Shown here: one piece after another, positions 24,870 through 34,048 of the stretch | Layout: every line of letters starts with the position of its first letter | How positions within the stretch are numbered: position 1 is the first letter of the stretch | Source: Erpetoichthys calabaricus | Taxonomy: Eukaryota > Chordata > Cladistia > Polypteriformes > Polypteridae | DNA: 64,000 nt | Direction: 5' to 3' | Assembly (NCBI RefSeq): GCF_900747795.2 | Contig: NC_041404.2 | Location: forward strand, 106,117,830 to 106,181,829 | Notes under the pieces: model-generated | Databases searched by the model: none | Told to the model about the DNA's origin: nothing | Seen by the model: the letters and a program-made list of their open reading frames with translations, nothing else | Made by a program: the position numbers and the translations under genes

Positions 24870-26418
24870 TCACAAGCGTGTTGTAGCTTCCCAACTCACC
24901 AATTACCTAACATCTAATAATTTGATGGAACCCTTTCAGTCTGGTTTCAGGGCGCGGCACAGCTGTGAAACTGCTCTGCTACGGGTAACCAATGATTTGC
25001 TTATGGCAGCAGACTCTGGACAAACCAGCATATTAATTCTGTTAGACCTCAGTGCAGCATTTGACACTGTCAGACATGACATCCTACTGTCCAGAATGGA
25101 GAACATGCTGGGTATCTCTGGCACTGCCCTCCAGTGGTTCAAGTCCTATCTGACTGATAGGCAAGAGTTTGTTAGTCTTGGCAAAAGCAGATCCAGCTCA
25201 GTGCCAGTCACACAAGGAGTCCCTCAAGGCTCTGTCCTCGGTCCTCTGCTTTTCTGTATTTACATGCTTCCCCTTGGCCATATTATCTGTAGCTATGGAC
25301 TGGGTTATCATTTTTATGCAGATGATACTCAACTCTATTTCAATGTTAAAAGTGGAACTTCATCAGAGCTTTCTCAGCTCACAACCTGCCTTAGTGAAAT
25401 TAAAACCTGGATGGAGCAGAACTCTTTAAAATTAAATTGCAATAAAACTGAACTCCTGCAAATTGGGACTAAAATGCAACTTAATAAAATGAGCTCCTTC
25501 CCAGTCTATCTTGGCGGTGATCTCATCAGACCTGCCTCTACTGTAAAAAATCTTGGTGTCGTTTTTGATTCCTCCCTCTCTTATTCCGCCCACATAAATC
25601 ACATTAAGAAACTTTCTTACTTTCACCTCCGTAACATATCCCATGCTCGCTCCTTCCTCTCCTTTTCTAACCCTGAGAAACTTGTCCATGCTTTTATCAC
25701 ATCCCGCATCGATTATTGTAATTCCCTACTAGCAGGTGCCCCTTCTAATCTTATACCACAGCTCCAGCTTATTCAAAACTCAGCTGCAAGAGTCCTTACT
25801 CGAACCAGCAGCAGCGAGCACATCACACCCATCCTGCTCCGTCTCCACTGGCTCCCTGTGTCTTACAGAATCGAATATAAAATCCTACTAATAACTTACA
25901 AAACCTTAAATAACCTCGCGCCAAACTACATCAGTGACTTTCTCCATCACTATGTGCCTGCCCGCCCACTAAGGTCCTCTGATTCTGGCAATCTTGTTGC
26001 GCCCCTCACTAATCTACACTCCATGGGTGACAGGGCCTTCAGCTGTATAGCGCCCAGACTCTGGAATGACCTACCGAAATTAATCAGGTCAGCTGACACC
26101 ATGAATTCTTTTAAAAAACAACTCAAAACTCATCTGTTCAGGAAGGCTTTTAGCTCTATTTGACTTTATTACCCTTCTTTCAGTTTACTTCTCTGTCAAG
26201 ATGCTAATGTAACCTGTGTGTGTGTGCTAGACCATCAATTATGCTGTCTGTTTCTTTTTTTTCAGAATTCACTGTCTTAATCTTCTTTATTTATTTATCT
26301 GGTTTGTACAATGCTATATACTGTATACGCTGCCATTTTTTATTATATTCTGTAAGTGCCTTGAGCATGGGAAAGGCGCTATATAAATAAAATGTATTAT
26401 TATTATTATTATTATTAA
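24870..26418 (+). mobile_element. L2-type LINE (family B), 5'-truncated, with open RT frame
   Basis: A plus-strand LINE, truncated at the 5' end near 24870. It carries one uninterrupted RT frame to 26163, a 3' UTR ending 'ggcgctatataaataaaatg' and a (TAT)n tail (26393-26418), both L2 hallmarks. No clear target duplication. Family B differs from family A in its tail (TAT versus TTG) and protein sequence. Confidence 0.85.
24922..26163 (+). CDS. Reverse transcriptase of L2-type LINE (family B)
   Basis: 413 codons without a stop. Domains in order: QSGFRARHSCETAL (finger), LLDLSAAFDTV (motif A Asp, about residue 50), GVPQGSVLGPLL (motif B, about 90), HFYADDTQLYF (catalytic DD, about 130), then NKTELLQIG, LGVVFDSSLSYSAHI, FHLRNI and RIDYCNSLLAG. 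The C-terminal cap has LQLIQNSAARVLTR, LHWLPVSYRI and LFRKAF. These match the L2 clade of the CR1 superclade. The endonuclease and RT N terminus are missing because of 5' truncation, so the ATG at 24922 is internal to the real gene. The clean frame implies a recent insertion. Confidence 0.88.
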   Translation: MMEPFQSGFRARHSCETALLRVTNDLLMAADSGQTSILILLDLSAAFDTVRHDILLSRMENMLGISGTALQWFKSYLTDRQEFVSLGKSRSSSVPVTQGVPQGSVLGPLLFCIYMLPLGHIICSYGLGYHFYADDTQLYFNVKSGTSSELSQLTTCLSEIKTWMEQNSLKLNCNKTELLQIGTKMQLNKMSSFPVYLGGDLIRPASTVKNLGVVFDSSLSYSAHINHIKKLSYFHLRNISHARSFLSFSNPEKLVHAFITSRIDYCNSLLAGAPSNLIPQLQLIQNSAARVLTRTSSSEHITPILLRLHWLPVSYRIEYKILLITYKTLNNLAPNYISDFLHHYVPARPLRSSDSGNLVAPLTNLHSMGDRAFSCIAPRLWNDLPKLIRSADTMNSFKKQLKTHLFRKAFSSI

Positions 26419-27486
26419 AGCATATGGAACTAAAGCCTACTGCTACTAGTAATATCCAGTAGGTGGAACTAAAAGACCATAAAATGTAAAAAGACAAAAT
26501 TACACTTGAACTAGCAATTTTAAATTATAGCTATATACATAAAGTAATGCAGTACCTGCCTGGCATAATAACATAATTATGCCACTCTAAACAAAACCAA
26601 ACTGAAAAATAAATCATTGGTTATAAACTTATATATCTTAAGCATTTTGTAAAAAATGAACTTCTGAGTCTGTGATTGATCTCAGAAGACTTTACCTGTC
26701 ACCTGCCTCATGACTCTCAACATCTGTTTTTCTGACCTGATTATCTCTGTCAGGCAATGAATTAACAAAGAGTCCAGCACACTGCAAAACATTTTTTCTT
26801 AACAAGTAAAAATTTATTTTAAGGTAATATATCTAATATTTTGCCCCAAGAGATTAAATATCTCATGTTGCAATGATACTTGCTAGATTATTTTTCTCAA
26901 TTCAAGATAACTGGTCTTAACCTATCTGACTTAGATATAAAGTGTAATTCCAAGACAATTTCGACTTAAAAAAGCACAACTGTGAGAGAAAAGACTGTTG
27001 TCAACTACAGTGATGAGCATAGCAGGACATATATTCTTATTTCAAGAACCAAAACTTTCTAGGTTTATCTTGTTTTAAGAAATGAATAAGATACAACCCT
27101 GAGACTTAAATTAAACTCTTTTTATTCCAGAAAGGTTTTAGAATACAACCTTAATTTTGTTAACAACTATGCCATTTCAGATTAACACTTGCCTAATTCA
27201 GTGGCCTTTCTCTGTAACTAGTATGATTTAACAGTTGGATTCCCTGCAAAGGGTAGTACTTTATTATATTCAAATGGTAACATTTTTCTTCAAATCAAAA
27301 TGGTTTCCACATTTAAAAATAAGTGACCCTTGTATAAAAAATGTGTCTGGTGGTTTGATGCAAGAGTTTTGTCACTGTGTCAAATAAATGGCTTCATCCA
27401 AACAGTGTTGCTGGAATTTATTAACACAAAAATAAAAGTTCAAGAATTTAGGAATCTTTAAAAGTTTTATATAGTTCAATGATATC
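26419..27486. other. No recognisable gene; left flank of the 5S array
   Basis: About 1 kb of AT-rich sequence. No promoter, exon or repeat end is identified. The last 20 bases abut a 5'-truncated 5S unit. Confidence 0.4.
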
Positions 27487-27583
27487 CCCATGATCTCGTC
27501 TGATCTCGGAAGCTAAACACACTTGGGCTCGGCCAGTACTTGGATGGGAGACCTCCTGGGAACCTCGAGTGCTGTTAGCTTTT
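27487..27583 (+). pseudogene. 5S rRNA-like unit 1, 5'-truncated
   Basis: Lacks about the first 25 nt. The region with both GATCTCG repeats is present, followed by the C box (ggatgggagacctcctggg) and a TTTT end. It has no 5' strand of helix I and cannot form the closing stem. Confidence 0.85.
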
Positions 27584-27708
27584 AGCAATTACCGTTGTAC
27601 TTAATTCGGGCATCAGTGTATGGCTTGGAAAGGCATCATAATCCTTTCATTTGGAAGCAATCTCCCCCTTTCTTCACTACATACTGAACGTAAAGTAGCG
27701 GTGCTTTT

Positions 27709-27820
27709 GCTTATGGCTACACCAGTGTGAATGCATCTGATCTCGGAAGATAAACACACTTGGGCTCAGCCAGTACTTGGATGGGAGACTACCTGGGAAC
27801 CCTGAGTGCAGTAAGCTTTT
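27709..27820 (+). pseudogene. 5S rRNA-like unit 2 (10-nt deletion)
   Basis: 112 nt from 'gcttatgg' to 'gtaagctttt'. One of the two GATCTCG repeats is lost (10 nt). The C box reads ggatgggagactacctggg. Confidence 0.88.
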
Positions 27821-27945
27821 AGCCATTACCGTTGTACTTAACCTGGGCATCAGTGTATGGCTTGGAAAGGCATCTTTATCCTTTCTATTGGATGCAGGCG
27901 CCCCCTTTCTACACTATATACTGAACATTAAAGAGGGGGGCTTTC

Positions 27946-28067
27946 GCTTGCAGCTACACCAGTGTGAATGTGCCCAATCTCGTCTGATCTTGGAAGCTAA
28001 ACATGCTCGTGCTCGGCCATTACTTGAATAGGTGACTGCCTGGGAACCTGGAGTGCTGTAAGCTTTT
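27946..28067 (+). pseudogene. 5S rRNA-like unit 3 (full length, decayed C box)
   Basis: 122 nt, with both repeats kept ('gatctcgtctgatcttgg'). The C box has three changes (gaataggtgactgcctggg), so internal-promoter function is doubtful. Confidence 0.85.
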
Positions 28068-28193
28068 AGCCATTACCGTTGTGATTAACCTGGGCATCCG
28101 TGTATGGCTTGGAAACACATCTTTATCCTTTCTATTGGAAGCATGTTCCCCCTTTCTTCACTATATACTGAATGTTAAAGAGGAGGGGCTTTC

Positions 28194-28315
28194 ACCTGCG
28201 GCCACACCAGTGTAAAAGCCCCTGATTTCATCTAATCTTGAAAACTAAACATGCTCGGGTTTGGCCAGTACTTGGAAGGGAGACCGCCTGTGAACCCCAA
28301 GTGCAGTGAGCTTTT
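28194..28315 (+). pseudogene. 5S rRNA-like unit 4 (full length, diverged)
   Basis: About 122 nt without the 10-nt deletion. The C box is close to consensus (ggaagggagaccgcctgtg) and a TTTT terminator is present. The start lies within two bases of 28194. Confidence 0.83.
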
Positions 28316-28441
28316 AGCCATTACAGTTGTACTTAACCTTGGCATCAGTGTATGGCTTGGAAATGCATCTTTATTCTTTCTATTGGAAGCAGTCTCCCCC
28401 TTTCTTCACTATATACTGAATCGTTAAAGAGCAGGGCTTTC

Positions 28442-28562
28442 TCTTATGGCCACATCAGTGTAAAAGCGCCTGATCTCATCTGATCTTGGAAGCTAAACAT
28501 GCTCAGGCTTGGCTAGTACTTGGATGGGAGACCACTGGGAACCCTGAGTGCAGCTAGCTTTT
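28442..28562 (+). pseudogene. 5S rRNA-like unit 5 (near full length)
   Basis: About 121 nt. Both repeats are present. One base is missing inside the C box (gggagaccactggga). Confidence 0.83.
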
Positions 28563-28687
28563 AGCCTTTACCGTTGTACTTAACCTGGGCATCAGTGTAT
28601 GGCTTGGAAAGGCATCTTAATCCTTTCATTTGGAAGCAGGCTACCCCTGCCTTCAATATTTACTAAACATAAAGTAGCAGGGCTTTT

Positions 28688-28792
28688 GCTTATGGCCACA
28701 GCATTGTGAATGCGCCCGATCTCAGAAGCTCAACGTGTTTGTGCTCGGCCAGTACTTGGATGAGAGACTGCCTGGGAACCCTGAGTGCTTTT
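28688..28792 (+). pseudogene. 5S rRNA-like unit 6 (two deletions)
   Basis: About 105 nt. It has the shared 10-nt deletion and also lacks the 'gtaag' part of the 3' strand of helix I. Confidence 0.85.
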
Positions 28793-28917
28793 AGCCATTA
28801 CCGTTGTACTTAACCTTGGCATCAGTGTATGGCTTGGAAACGCATCTTTATCCTTTCTTTTGGAAGCACGCTACCCCTTTCTTCATTATATACTGAAAGT
28901 TAAAGAGGGGGGCTTTC

Positions 28918-29029
28918 GCTTGTGGCTACACGAGTGTGAATGCACCTGATCTCAGAAGCTAAACACGCTCGGGCTTGGCTAATACTTGAATGGGAGACGG
29001 CCTGGGAACCCTGAGTGCTGTAATCTTTT
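28918..29029 (+). pseudogene. 5S rRNA-like unit 7 (10-nt deletion)
   Basis: 112 nt. C box gaatgggagacggcctggg; the 3' end reads 'gtaatctttt', weakening helix I. Confidence 0.86.
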
Positions 29030-29155
29030 AGCCATTACCGTTGTAATTAACCTGGGCATCAGTGTATGGCTTGGAAACGCATCTTTACCCTTTCTATTGG
29101 AAGCAGGCTCCCCCTGTCTTCACTATACACTAAACATTAAAGAGGGGGGGTTTTC

Positions 29156-29277
29156 ACTTGCTGCCACACCAGTGTAAAAGCCCCCGATCTCGTTTGATCA
29201 CGGAAGCTAAATACGCTCAGGATCGGCCAGTACTTGGATGGGAGACCACCTGGGAACCCCGAGTGCTGTAAGCTTTT
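29156..29277 (+). rRNA. 5S rRNA-like unit 8 (full length, one of the best preserved)
   Basis: 122 nt with both repeats, a nearly perfect C box (ggatgggagaccacctggg), the 'ccgag' strand of its stem, 'gtaagc' and a TTTT terminator. The first base is A instead of G and there are several private changes in the A-box region (gctaaatacgctcag). I call it a candidate gene, not proven functional. Confidence 0.6.
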
Positions 29278-29402
29278 AGCCATTACCGTTGTACTTAACC
29301 CGGGCATCAGTTTATGGCTTGGAAAGGCATCTTAATCCTTTCATTTGGAAACAGGCTACCCCTGCCTTCAATATTTACTGAACGAAAAGTAGCAGGGCTT
29401 TC

Positions 29403-29514
29403 GCTTACGGCCACACCAGTGTAAAAGCATTTGATCTCGGAAGCTAAACACACTCGGGCAAAGTCAGTAGTTGGATGGGAGACCGCCTGGGAACCCAGAG
29501 TGTTGTAAGCTTTT
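29403..29514 (+). pseudogene. 5S rRNA-like unit 9 (10-nt deletion, perfect C box)
   Basis: 112 nt from 'gcttacggccacaccagtgt'. The C box ggatgggagaccgcctggg equals the vertebrate consensus. The 10-nt deletion removes part of the central helices. Confidence 0.87.
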
Positions 29515-29639
29515 AGCCATTACCGTTGTACTTAACCTGGGCATCAGTGTATGCCTTGGAAACACATATTTTTCTTTTCATTTGGAAGCAGTCTCCCCCT
29601 TTCTTCAATATATACTGAACAAGAAATAGCACAGCTTTC

Positions 29640-29751
29640 GCTTACGGCCAAACTAGCGTGAATGCGTCTGATCTCGGAAGCTAAACGTGCTTGGGGTCGA
29701 CCAGTACTTGGATGGGAGACCGCCTCGGAACCCCGAGTGCCGTAAGCTTTT
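29640..29751 (+). pseudogene. 5S rRNA-like unit 10 (10-nt deletion)
   Basis: 112 nt. The C box has one change (gcctcgg). Helix I strands gcttac and gtaagc are intact. Confidence 0.87.
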
Positions 29752-29876
29752 AGCCATTACCGTTGTACTTAACCTGGGCATCAGTGTATGACTTAGAAAA
29801 ACATCTTTATCCTTTCTGTTGGAAGCATGCTCCCCCTTTCTTCACTATATACCGAACATTAAAGAGTGGGGCTTTT

Positions 29877-29989
29877 GCTTACGGCCACACCAGTGTGAAC
29901 GCGTCTGATCTCGGAAACTAAACAACCTCGCGCTCGGCCAGTACTTGTATGGGAGACATCCTGGGACCCCCGAGTGCTGTAAGCTTTTT
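29877..29989 (+). pseudogene. 5S rRNA-like unit 11 (10-nt deletion)
   Basis: About 112 nt, C box gtatgggagacatcctggg. It ends in TTTTT. Confidence 0.86.
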
Positions 29990-30113
29990 GCCATTACTTT
30001 TGTAATTAACCTGAGCATCAATGTGTGGGTTGGAAACGCATCTTTATCTTTTCTGTTGTATGCAGGCTCCCCTTTCCTTCTCTACTTAGTCAGCGTGATA
30101 GAGCACGCTATTT

Positions 30114-30225
30114 GCTTACGGCCACACCAGTGTAAAAGCGTCTGATCTCGGAAGCTGAACACGCTCGGGCTCGGCCAATACTTGGATGAGAGACCCCCTG
30201 GGAACCCCGATTGCTGTGAGCTTTT
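30114..30225 (+). pseudogene. 5S rRNA-like unit 12 (10-nt deletion), last of cluster 1
   Basis: 112 nt. The C box has two changes (gatgagagaccccctggg). A partial spacer follows up to about 30320. Confidence 0.86.
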
Positions 30226-30420
30226 GACCATGAACGGTTTACTCAACCTTGGAATTAGTGTATGGCTTGGAAATGCATCTTTATCCTTTCTATTGGAAGC
30301 AGGCTGCCCCTTTCTTCTCACTCAATAAAATACTTAGGCCTAATATTTAAAATTTATGTAGTTTAAATGCATATAAAATTTCCATTTATTTCGATTACAT
30401 AGTTTTATTGTAAGCAAGCT

Positions 30421-30584
<164 letters not shown>

Positions 30585-30739
30585 CTTTGTTAATCCAAAT
30601 GGGAATTTCACATTCTCCAGCAGCAGCATACTGATACAATAAATAATATTAAATTAAAGAATGATAATAATGCAGGTGAAAAACAGACAATGACTTTGTT
30701 TAATGTTAAATGTTAACGTTTACCCACCCGGGTGGAATT

Positions 30740-31848
30740 GAAGAGTCACATAGTTTGGGGGAGGAACGATCTCCTCAGTCTGTCAGTGGAGCAGGACAGT
30801 GACAGCAGTCTGTCGCTGAAGCTGCTCTTCTGTCTGGAGATGACACTGTTTAGTGGATGCAGTGGATTCTCCATAATTGATAGGAGCCTGCTGAGCGCCC
30901 TTCTCTCTGCCACAGATGTTAAACTGTCCAGCTCCATGTCAACAATAGAGCCTGCCTTCCTCACCAGTTTGTCCAGGCGTGAGGCGTCTTTCCTCTTAAT
31001 GCTGATAGAACATCTGCAGCATCTTATTGCAGATGTTGAAGGACACCAGCCTTCTAAGGAAGTATAGCCGGCTCTGTCCTTTCTTGCACAGCGCATCAGT
31101 ATTGGCAGTCCAGTCTAATTTATCATCCAGCTGCACTCCCAGGTATTTATAGGTCTCCACCATCTGCACACAGTCACCTCTGATGATCATGGGGTCCATG
31201 AGGGGTCTGGGCCTCCTAAAATCCACCACCAGCTCCTTGGTTTTGCTGGTGTTCAGGTGTAGGTGGTTTGAGTCGCACCATTTAACAAACTCATTGATTA
31301 GGTCCTTATACTCCTCCTCCTGCCCACTCCTAATGCAGCCCACGATAGCAGTGTCATCAGCGAACTTTTGCACGAGGCAGGACTCCGAGTTGTATTGGAA
31401 GTCCGATGTATATAGGCTGAACAGGAGAAAGTACAATCCCCTGTGGCGCTCCTGTGTTGGACCCCCCAGCTCTGATGCACAGACCTTCAGCAGTCGTGGC
31501 GATACTCCATCTGGACCCGCTGCTTTGCTGGCACGAAGTCTCCTCAGGTCTCTGCTCACTTGCGCTGTTGTAATTATGGGTGGGGATGTCTCTCCTATGC
31601 TGGTATCAGCAGAAGGATGTGTGGAGGGTGCAGTACTCCGAGGTGAGAGTGGGTTAGGGTGGTCAAACCTGTTAAAGAAGTTGTTCATTTGGTTTGCTCT
31701 CTTCACGTCTCTCTCGATGGTGGTACCCCGCTCCGAGCTGCAGCCAGTGATGATCTTCATCCCATCCCACACTTCCTTCATGCTGTTATTCTGCAACTTC
31801 TGCTCCAGCTTTCTCCTGTACCGCTCCTCCACCACCCTGAGCTGGACT
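30740..31848 (-). pseudogene. Reverse transcriptase of Rex1/CR1-type LINE copy B, internally deleted
   Basis: Two overlapping minus-strand frames. 30996-31835 carries the N-terminal helical region (MVEERYRRKLEQKLQ), SKAAGPDGVSPRLLKVCASE, then jumps to LLFSLYTSDFQYNSE, KFADDTAIVGC (catalytic DD) and the YLGVQLDDKLDW thumb. 30746-31096 carries the C-terminal SRLDKLVRKAG and DRLRRSFLPQT. The gap in the first frame removes RT motifs A and B (about 480 bp), and the second frame follows a small deletion near 31010. The TGA at the junction with the endonuclease half (about 31849-31851) is shared with copy D. Confidence 0.8.
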
Positions 31849-32002
31849 CAGAGTTCCTTCTGCTTGCGCTTGAGCTCATGCTGATCACCACCTTTGAAAG
31901 CCCTTTTCTTCTGGTTAAAAAGGCCCTTGATGTCACTTGTAATCCATGGCTTGTTGTTAGCATAGCAGCGTATAGTTCTTACTGGAACTGCAATGTCCAT
32001 AC

Positions 32003-32020
32003 AGAAGTTGATGTAGTCAG
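32003..32020 (+). repeat. Left 18-bp target duplication of the L1-type LINE
   Basis: AGAAGTTGATGTAGTCAG, identical to 38068-38085. It marks target-primed insertion into the Rex1-type LINE. Confidence 0.95.
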
Positions 32021-32272
32021 AAAGAACCGGAAAAGAAACTTAAAGCTGTATCAAAGTCTGGACAGACTTCCAGCCTGAGTGCAAGTGCAAGGTATGGCCT
32101 CACGGAGACTGACCTGGAACAGGCAGACGAATGCGCAAATTTCCTGGGACCCCGCTCCATTGTATCGTCTCCAGTCGAGAGCGAAATTGGGAGCGAAGGT
32201 GCAAGTGATACAGGTCGCGATGGATCGCCGATTTCTGAGGATCATTCGAGACAAGAAAAGGCCCTGCAGGAT

Positions 32273-33251
32273 GTGCTCTCATCTACTCATCGTGAGCCTG
32301 CAGCACCTGCTGTAACAGGAGCTGCATTTTCACTCGCGGAGCACGAAAGCCGAAGCGAACTGTCCGAACTGAAAGAGATGATCGCTACACTGACCACTGC
32401 CATGGTTACGGCCATGAATGAGCTTAAGAATGAGCTTAAGAAAGATAACATGAATGATCTTAAGAAGGTGACCATTGAGCTCAAGAAGGATAACAAAGAT
32501 AAGGAAACGCGTCTATTTAAACATTTTGACGTGAACTTTAAAGGCATGTTGGAAAAATTAGTGGAACACATTGAAGAAACTAATTCCAAACTGAAAATGC
32601 TTGATGACCATATTAATGACGTTTCAGATCAGCTGGAAGACGTTAAGCAGGGACTCACGGTTCGAGTTGAAACAGCGGTACAACTGGCGTCTAACGCCGA
32701 TGAAAAAGCCACAGCTGCGAACTCCGAATGCAAAAAACTTGGAGACAGACTTGCAGCCCAGGAGGATGGGTGCAGAAGAAATAATATAAGAATTGAGGGT
32801 ATACCTGAGAAACGAGAAAGCTCAAGCTCAAACCCAGTGAAATTTGCAGTAGAATTACTGTCTAAAATAATTGGAGATGACTTTAAACTCGACATTGAGA
32901 TGAGCCACGGCTTATTGCATAAGCATACCAAGCGCCTTTAAACCTAGGTCTTTCATTGTCTGCTTCGAGCGACTACGATGTAAGCTTGATGTGATGGCAC
33001 TTCTCAGACACAAGCAAGAGATTATATTCGAAAATAATCTTATTCGTATTTTTCCCGACTTCTCACCATCAACAGCTGCAAAACGCAGATCCTACATCGA
33101 CATTAAAAAGTTGCTACGGAAAGCCGATATCAAATACAGCCTCTTGTATCCCGCCAAACTGAAAGTGGAAGTTCAAGATCAACATTATGTTTTCCTAAGC
33201 AAAGAAGAAGCTGAAAAGGAACTAAAGAAGCTGTTTCTGACACTTTTTTGA
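32273..33251 (+). pseudogene. ORF1 protein of the L1-type LINE, one frameshift
   Basis: 32273-32941 codes for a long coiled coil (about residues 30-150, rich in KNELKKDN- and LKKVTIELK-type heptads), then the start of an RRM-like domain (NNIRIEGIPEKRES). A phase change near 32938 separates it from 32991-33251, which has the C-terminal domain (MALLRHKQEIIFE, RIFPDFSPSTAAKRRSY, LLYPAKLKV). This order (coiled coil, RRM, C-terminal domain) is that of vertebrate L1 ORF1p, a trimeric RNA chaperone that coats the LINE RNA. The second part has no start of its own. The true start may lie at or slightly before 32273. Confidence 0.85.
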
Positions 33252-34048
33252 AAGTTAATAAGCAGCCGTATTCTATCAAGGCACGGGAAGGACCTATGAT
33301 CTGCTCTCTGGATCCATGTTTAAAGAGACTGGTATTATAATTATACATCCTTTTCTTTATCTGGACTTTATATGTTTATGTTTTAATCAGAGTTATAGAG
33401 TTATAGACGTGAGTGTGAAAATGTGGAAGTAATTAAAGTAGGATTCGTTTTTTTTCTTCTTTTTTTATTTTATTTTACTATACCTTAAAGTAGACTGCTT
33501 AACATCATACCCTTGGTTTATTGCTTTTTCTACTATTTATACTATTACCATTATACTATTACAGTAGGAATTACCAGGTTTATCCTAGACTAGTTTTTAA
33601 AATCATTCCCAGGGTTGATTCTTTTTTTTTTTTTTTTTTTTAATCTTAATATCTTAACTTAAAAGCGCTGAAGATTATTTCAAGCTTAAATACTGTTAAT
33701 GAGAACATTTTCGGCAGATAGTATTAAGAATTTAACTGCAAAAGATATCTCTGTTTTAATTCTGTAACGCCGCTGCAGGGTGGGGTTTGTTTTGTTTTGG
33801 ACATGCTCTGTCTCTTCGTATGTCAGAGGACTGGAACATCGCGAAGTGGGATCTAGCCTCATGTGGGGAGGCAAAATGGGGGGGTGGGGGGATAAAGGGG
33901 GGAGAGAAGGAGAGCAGGTTATATCTAATCTATTCTTGTAATTCTTATAATTATAAATATCAATGCAACAATAGGCTAAAATGCAATAACTCATGGGGAA
34001 TCTTGAAACTAAGATTAAAACTGCCATATTACCAATTAAAACTATAAA
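33252..34048 (+). other. Inter-ORF region of the L1-type LINE
   Basis: About 0.8 kb, AT-rich, with a 20-base T run (33622-33641) and a G-rich block (33874-33905). No frame. This spacer is long compared with mammalian L1 (tens of bases), but the fish L1/Tx1 arrangement is variable. Confidence 0.55.

Larger units (their letters stand above)
27487..30320 (+). repeat. Tandem 5S rDNA-like array, 12 units
   Basis: Head-to-tail units of 230-248 bp, each with a 5S-like region (105-122 nt) and a conserved spacer of about 125 bp. Landmarks in the spacer: 'agccattaccgttgtactta', 'catcagtgtatggcttgga' and 'cttcactatatactgaac'. All units point the same way. Unit starts are spaced by 237, 248, 248, 246, 230, 238, 247, 237, 237 and 237 bp. 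The units differ from each other by many substitutions, so homogenisation is weak. It ends with a truncated spacer at about 30320. Confidence 0.93.

Noticed and set aside
27487-30320. Regularly spaced repeats resembling a CRISPR array
   Set aside because: The repeated part is a 105-122-nt 5S gene and the 'spacers' are also conserved, so this is rDNA, not CRISPR.
27777-30321. Short frames crossing the 5S units (for example 27777-28031, 28986-29177, 44081-44694)
   Set aside because: They recur because the 5S units and spacers repeat; the gene product is RNA.
30732-31884. Plus-strand frames antisense to LINE RTs (also 20907-21734, 51197-52888)
   Set aside because: Shadows of the minus-strand RT genes; the same antisense frames recur in each copy.
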